From Lolium rigidum (taxonomy: Eukaryota; Streptophyta; Magnoliopsida; Poales; Poaceae), in the NCBI RefSeq assembly GCF_022539505.1, contig NC_061510.1, positions 93,078,292 through 93,142,291 on the forward strand: DNA of 64,000 nucleotides. Reading direction: 5' to 3'. The position numbers and the translations under genes are program-made. This document shows, piece by piece, positions 60,079-64,000 of the stretch. The notes under the pieces were generated by a model. That model did not search any database. It was not told the DNA's origin and was given only the letters and a program-made list of their open reading frames with translations. Numbering within the stretch: the first letter of the stretch is position 1; each line of letters opens with the position of its first letter.

Positions 60079-60284
60079 TTTAGCAAAATAAAACTGAAAT
60101 AGCAGCTATAAGAGCAACTAATTTTTTGTGTGTTTTTGATATAAAGACAACTATAAAAGAAACTATTTTTTCGTGTTTCTGATAAAATGAAGCAAACAAA
60201 ACAAAATTAAATAAACTAAGCAAAACTATAACAAAGTAAAGAGATTGGAGATGAGAGACCCCCCTTGCAGAAATCCTCTTTTTT

Positions 60285-60300
60285 CCCGGCAACGGCGCCA
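60285..60300 (-). other. Primer-binding site of A
   Basis: Minus-strand TGGCGCCGTTGCCGGG, separated from the LTR end by about 11 bases (AGACTTTTTTC). C has the same site and spacing. Confidence 0.85.
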
Positions 60301-60311
60301 GAAAAAAGTCT

Positions 60312-60865
60312 TGATGGCGTGCAGTTGTACACCGTTGGGAACCCCAAGAGGAAGGTGTGATGAGAACAACAGCAAGTTTTCCCTCAGTAAGAAACCAATG
60401 TTTAATCGACCAGTAGGAGAAAGACGTGACTTCTGAAGATGTTGCTAGCTGACTATTGGGAGGGCACACTACCGGTGTCAGAAACAACGTGGAACCTGCA
60501 CACAACACAACCAAAATACTTTGCCCCAACTTACAGTGAGGTTGTCAAACTCACTGGTTTCGCTAAACACAAAGGATTAAATGTATCGAGTGGAAGGAGA
60601 TGTTTGCAGTAATTAAAGAGAACATAGCTTATACTAAGTAAATAGAGCAGGATTGCAGTGGTTGAATTTATCATTGTAAAGGAAAGGACCAGGGTCCACC
60701 ATTCACTAGATGTATCTCTCCATAAAGATAAATAACATGCTGAGTGAACAAATTACAGCTGGGCAATTGACAGAATATCGACCATACATGTCAAGATGAT
60801 TACTATGATATTCGTTTGGGCATTACAACATAATACATAGACCGTAATCCAACTGCGTCTATGAC
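60312..60865 (-). repeat. 5' LTR of A, cut by element C
   Basis: Matches the 3' LTR from its CACGCCATCA end to about the middle (ACCGTAATCCAACTGCGTCT, equal to about 18811-18830). It stops at ATGAC, where C begins. The remaining part should lie beyond C outside the window. Confidence 0.9.
60861..60865. repeat. Predicted target duplication of C (ATGAC)
   Basis: Five bases before the TG start of C. In A's uninterrupted 3' LTR the same site reads CTATGACTAATAATCC, so the second copy should be ATGAC followed by TAATAATCC. Confidence 0.75.
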
Positions 60866-61476
60866 TGATACGTCTCAAACGTATCTATAATTTCTTATGT
60901 TCCATGCTAGTTATATGACAATACTCACATGTTTTATATACACTTTACATCATTTTGATGCATTTTCCGGCACTAACCTATTAACAAGATGCCGAAGCGC
61001 CAGTTCTCGTTTTCTCGCTGTTTTTGGTTTCAGAAATCCTACACAGGAAATATTCTCGGAATTGGACGAAACAAAAGCCCACGGTCTTATTTTCCACGGA
61101 GCCTTCCAGAAGTCCGAAGAGGAGACGAAGAGGGGCGACGAGGCGGCCACACCACAGGGGGTCGCGGCCCCACCCCTGGCCGCGCCGCCTTATGGGGTGG
61201 GCCCCTCGAGCGTTCCCCGACTCTGCCCCTTCGCCTATATAATCTCTCCGTCGCGAAAACCCTATCACCGAGAGCCACGATACGAGAAAAGTTCCACGTT
61301 GGCGCCGGAATCCCTGGTGTTGCGCCGCACTACACTCCTTCACCAACAACCTTCATGTGGCTTTCATCTCCTACTGGTTCGATAACCTTGGTTTCTTACT
61401 GAGGGAAAACTTGCTGCTGTACGCATCACATCTTCCTCTTGGGGTTCCCAACGGACGTGTGCTTCACGCGTTATCA
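60866..61476 (+). repeat. 5' LTR of C, short internally deleted form
   Basis: Starts TGATACGTCTCAAACGTATC and ends CACGCGTTATCA, 611 bp. Compared with the about 1.6-kb LTRs of G, it keeps both ends but joins the GAGAGCCACGATACG region directly to GTTCCACGTTGGCGCCGGAA, so about 0.9-1 kb is missing. TATATAAT at 61236-61243 is a likely promoter box. Confidence 0.85.
61236..61243 (+). promoter_or_regulatory. TATA box in C 5' LTR
   Basis: TATATAAT in CTTCGCCTATATAATCTC, placed before the deletion junction, so the promoter is retained in the shortened LTR. Confidence 0.6.
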
Positions 61477-61488
61477 AGCTCTTTTTTC

Positions 61489-61508
61489 TGGCGCCGTTGC
61501 CGGGGAGA
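61489..61508 (+). other. Primer-binding site of C
   Basis: TGGCGCCGTTGCCGGGGAGA, 12 bases after the LTR end, the same as in A. Confidence 0.85.
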
Positions 61509-61675
61509 TCAAGACCCGCTGCAAGGGGAGTCTCTCACACCCAATCTCTTTACTTTGTTTATTGTCTTGCTTTATTTTATTTTCTATTTTGTTTGCTTTC
61601 TTTATATCAAAAACACAAAAAAATTAGTTACTTGCATTTACTTTATTTAATTCAGTTTGCTTTATTACTGTTAAA

Positions 61676-63764
61676 ATGAATACTCCTGAGAACACTAAGT
61701 TGTGTGATTTCACTAGCACCAATAATAATGATTTTATATGCACTCCTATTGCTCCACCTGCTACTACAGTAGAATTTTATGAAATTGAACCTGCTTTACT
61801 AAATCTTGTTATGAGAGAGCAATTTTCTGGTGTTAGTACTGATGATGCTGCTGCCCATCTTAATAATTTTGTTGAACTTTGTGAAATGCAAAAGTATAAG
61901 GATGTAGATGGGGATATTATAAAACTGAAATTGGTTCCTTTCTCCTTAAGAGGAAGAGCTAAGGATTGGTTGCTATCTTTGCCTAAGAATAGTATTGATT
62001 CATGGACTAAATGTAAAGATGCTTTCATTGGTAGATATTATCCTCCTGCTAAAATTATATCTTTGAGAAGTAGCATAACGAATTTTAAGCAATTGGATAA
62101 TGAACATGTTGCCCAAGCATGGGAAAGAATGAAATCTTTGGTAAAGAATTGCCCCACTCATGGACTAACTACTTGGATGATCATCCAAACCTTTTATGCA
62201 GGATTGAATTTTTCTTCAAGGAACCTATTGGATTCAGCTGCTGGAGGTACCTTTATGTCCATCACTTTGGGTGCTGCAACAAAGCTTCTTGATGATATGA
62301 TGATCAACTACTCTGAATGGCATACTGAAAGGACTCCTCAAGGTAAGAAGGTAAATCTATTGAAGAAACCTCTTCTTTGAGTGATAAGATTGATGTTATT
62401 ATGTCCATGCTTGTTAATGGTAGATCGAATGTTGATCCTAATAATGTTCCTTTAGCTTCATTGGTTGCTCAAGAAGAGCATGTTGATGTGAACTTCATTA
62501 AAAATAATAATTTCAACAACAATGCTTATAGGAATAATTTTGGCAACAACTATAGGCCATATCCTTCTAATAATGGTAATGGTTATGGTAATTCTTATGG
62601 TAATTCTTACAACAATAGTAGGAGTGTACCCTGTGGTCTTGAAGTCAAGCTTAAAGAATTTATTAGTACACAAACTCCTTTTAACAAATCTGTTGAAGAA
62701 AAGCTTGGTAAAATTGATGTTCTTGCTTCTAAGGTTGATAGTCTTGCTGCTGATGTTGATCTTTTAAAATTAAAAGTTATGCCTAATGAAGATAAAGATA
62801 TTAAGTCATTTGCTACAGCAAACGCTATCCAAGTTCGAATTAATGACAATATTAGAATGATGGATTAATTGCATGCTAGATGGGAAAGAGAAGAAAAACT
62901 TGCTAAAGAAAATAATGTAGCTAAAGTTTGGACTATTACCACCACTAGTAATGTTAATGCTTCACATGTTGCTAAACCTCCTACTATCAATGGTAAAATA
63001 ATTGGTGTTGGCAATGTTTCTACTCCTAATACAAAGCATGCAAAACTGCCTGAAACTGTTTGTGATAAAAGTGCTGAAATTTTTCAGAATATTGGGGACA
63101 ATGATCCCATTGCTTTAGATCATAATGGTTTTGATTTTGATAATTGTCATATCTCTGAAGTTATTAAGTTCTTGCAAAAACTTTCTAGAATTCCTAATGC
63201 TAGTGCTATAAACTTGGCCTTTACAAAACATATTACAAATGCTCTCATTAAAGCTAGAGAAGAGAAATTAAAACTTGAAACTTCTATTCCTAGGAAGTTG
63301 GAAGATGGTTGGGAGCCCATCATTAAAATGAAGGTCAATGATTTTGATTGTAATGCTTTATGTGATCTTGGTGCAAGTATTTCTGTTATGCCTAAGAAAC
63401 TCTATGATATGCTTGACTTGCCACCATTGAAATATTGTTATTTGGATGTTAATCTTGCTGATAATTCTATAAAAAAAACTTTGGGGAGGATTGATAATGT
63501 TCACATTACGGTTAACAATAACATTGTCCCCGTTGATTTTGTTGTCTTGGATATTGAATGCAATGCATCTTGTTCTATTATTTTGGGAAGACCCTTTATT
63601 CGAACTGTTGGTGCTATTATTGATATGAAGGAAGGAAATATTAAATATCAATTCCCTCTTAAGAAAGGTATGGAACACTTCCCTAGAAAGAGAATTAAGT
63701 TGCCTTTGATTCTATTATTAGAACAAATTATGATGTTGATGCTTCTTCTCTTGATGTTACTTGA
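61676..63764 (+). pseudogene. gag-protease of element C (few breaks)
   Basis: The start at 61676 gives MNTPENTKLCDFTSTNNNDF. The gag core is at about 61780-62330: LNNFVELCEMQKYKDVDGDI, SLRGRAKDWLLSLPKNSIDS, LDSAAGGTFMSITLGAATKL. A frameshift at about 62370 leads to the frame with the Asn-rich run (NNNFNNNAYRNNFGNNYRPY) and a helical part. A TAA at 62866-62868 interrupts just before LHARWEREEKLAKE. The protease has CDLGASISVMPKKLYDML at about 63361-63414 and IILGRPFIRTVGAIIDMK at about 63580-63630. A frameshift near 63700 precedes the expected end SSLDVT, stop at 63762-63764. It is less decayed than A's copy. No RT motif follows. Confidence 0.87.
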
Positions 63765-63772
63765 TTTACACT

Positions 63773-63826
63773 TTCTGCGCCTAGCTGAAAGGCGTTAAAG
63801 AAAAACGCTTATGGGAGACAACCCAT
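63773..63826 (+). repeat. Conserved stem-loop module (C copy)
   Basis: TTCTGCGCCTAGCTGAAAGG followed by CGTTAAAGAAAAACGCTTAT and GGGAGACAACCCA, right after the coding end. CGCCT pairs with AGGCG. Nearly identical to the copies in A and G. Confidence 0.85.
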
Positions 63827-64000
63827 TATTTTATTTCTGCAATTTTTGTTTTATATTTGAGTCAAGGTGCTTGTTACTACTGTAGCAATACCTTTGTATC
63901 TTTACTTTATTGCATTGTTGTGCCAAGTAAAGTCTTTGATAGAAGGTTGATACTAGATTTGGATTTCTGCGTAGAAACAGATTTTTAGCTGTCACGAATT
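63827..64000 (+). other. Start of C's 3' interior, cut by window end
   Basis: Non-coding and AT-rich, matching A's 57780-57960 and G's 50480-50670 on the other strand (for example AGCTGTCACGAATT at the very end). Confidence 0.6.

Larger units (their letters stand above)
17884..60865 (-). mobile_element. Element A: non-autonomous Athila-like gypsy LTR retrotransposon, split by insertions
   Basis: Minus-strand element. The 3' LTR is at 17884-19816, the internal region at 19817-21757 and 57059-60311, and part of the 5' LTR at 60312-60865. Two observations link the parts: the ends agree in LTR sequence, and B's perfect AGAGC target duplication joins the two internal pieces. The only coding unit is a decayed gag-protease. 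No RT, RNase H or integrase is present in the internal pieces, so the family is non-autonomous. The protease motif CDLGSS and the gag type suggest the Athila branch of Ty3/gypsy. It resembles the Triticeae Sabrina-type group, but I have not verified the name. The rest of the 5' LTR lies beyond element C, outside the window. Confidence 0.85.
60866..64000 (+). mobile_element. Element C: non-autonomous Athila-like LTR retrotransposon, runs off window
   Basis: The 5' LTR is at 60866-61476, followed by a primer-binding site and a gag-protease gene (61676-63764). The stem-loop module and the start of the AT-rich 3' interior come next. As in A, coding ends after the protease and no RT follows. It is inserted in A's 5' LTR in the opposite orientation, so A and C, which are relatives, form an inverted pair here. 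Confidence 0.9.

Noticed and set aside
1..64000. CRISPR array, bacterial operon, phage or plasmid features
   Set aside because: Spliced genes, LTR retrotransposons, a CACTA element and a MITE show plant nuclear DNA; direct repeats here are transposon ends or microsatellites.
1..64000. tRNA or rRNA genes
   Set aside because: No cloverleaf or rRNA-like block noticed; TGGCGCC strings are primer-binding sites or LTR sequence.

Overview
The window looks like nuclear DNA of a large, repeat-rich grass genome. The repeat families point to Pooideae, most likely Triticeae or a close relative. The LTR starts (TGATACGTCTCCAACGTATC type), the TTTGCCGTGCG subterminal repeats of a CACTA transposon and the nested gypsy elements all fit that picture. 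I see no intact host gene, rRNA, tRNA or CRISPR array, and nothing prokaryotic. Family names are from memory and were not searched.

Layout. 1-8071 is the right-hand part of a CACTA (En/Spm) DNA transposon with two decayed genes, a TNP2-like transposase and a Ptta/En/Spm (transposase_24-like) gene. It ends in a subterminal repeat array and a CACTA terminus at 8071. 8072-17883 is old low-coding DNA. It holds a decayed 3'-5' exonuclease-like pseudogene (about 8880-9533), a Stowaway/Mariner-type MITE (12187-12402), small tandem and direct repeats, and a GC-rich block before 17884.

17884 to the window end is a nest of LTR retrotransposons. Element A (minus strand, Athila-like, gag-protease only) starts at 17884 with its 3' LTR and reaches 60865. 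It was hit three times: by an element now reduced to a solo LTR (18275-18664, TSD CACAG), by element B (21758-57053, TSD AGAGC), and by element C (from 60866, running off the window). B is a Tat-type gypsy element whose gag is interrupted by element D (24223-37151). D is nearly full length with gag, protease, RT, two RNase H domains and integrase, but carries several stops. B's antisense gene is interrupted by element G (46526-53217, TSD AATTG), a non-autonomous element with an unfamiliar 214-residue ORF. Between D and G lie an unassigned segment (37152-38538), a truncated minus-strand element F (38539-40469), a truncated Tat-type element E inserted in F (40470-46340), and an assembly gap (46341-46440).

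How the parts relate. The autonomous-type machinery is in the Tat elements (D complete but damaged; B and E missing pol). A, C and G have no reverse transcriptase or integrase in view and would have depended on enzymes supplied in trans. All three Tat elements carry a multi-exon gene on the opposite strand between pol and the 3' LTR, and serial copies of a polypurine-tract-like motif before the 3' LTR. A, C and G share a short conserved stem-loop module and their own repeated polypurine-tract-like motif. These shared non-coding modules and the antisense gene are the most interesting material here.
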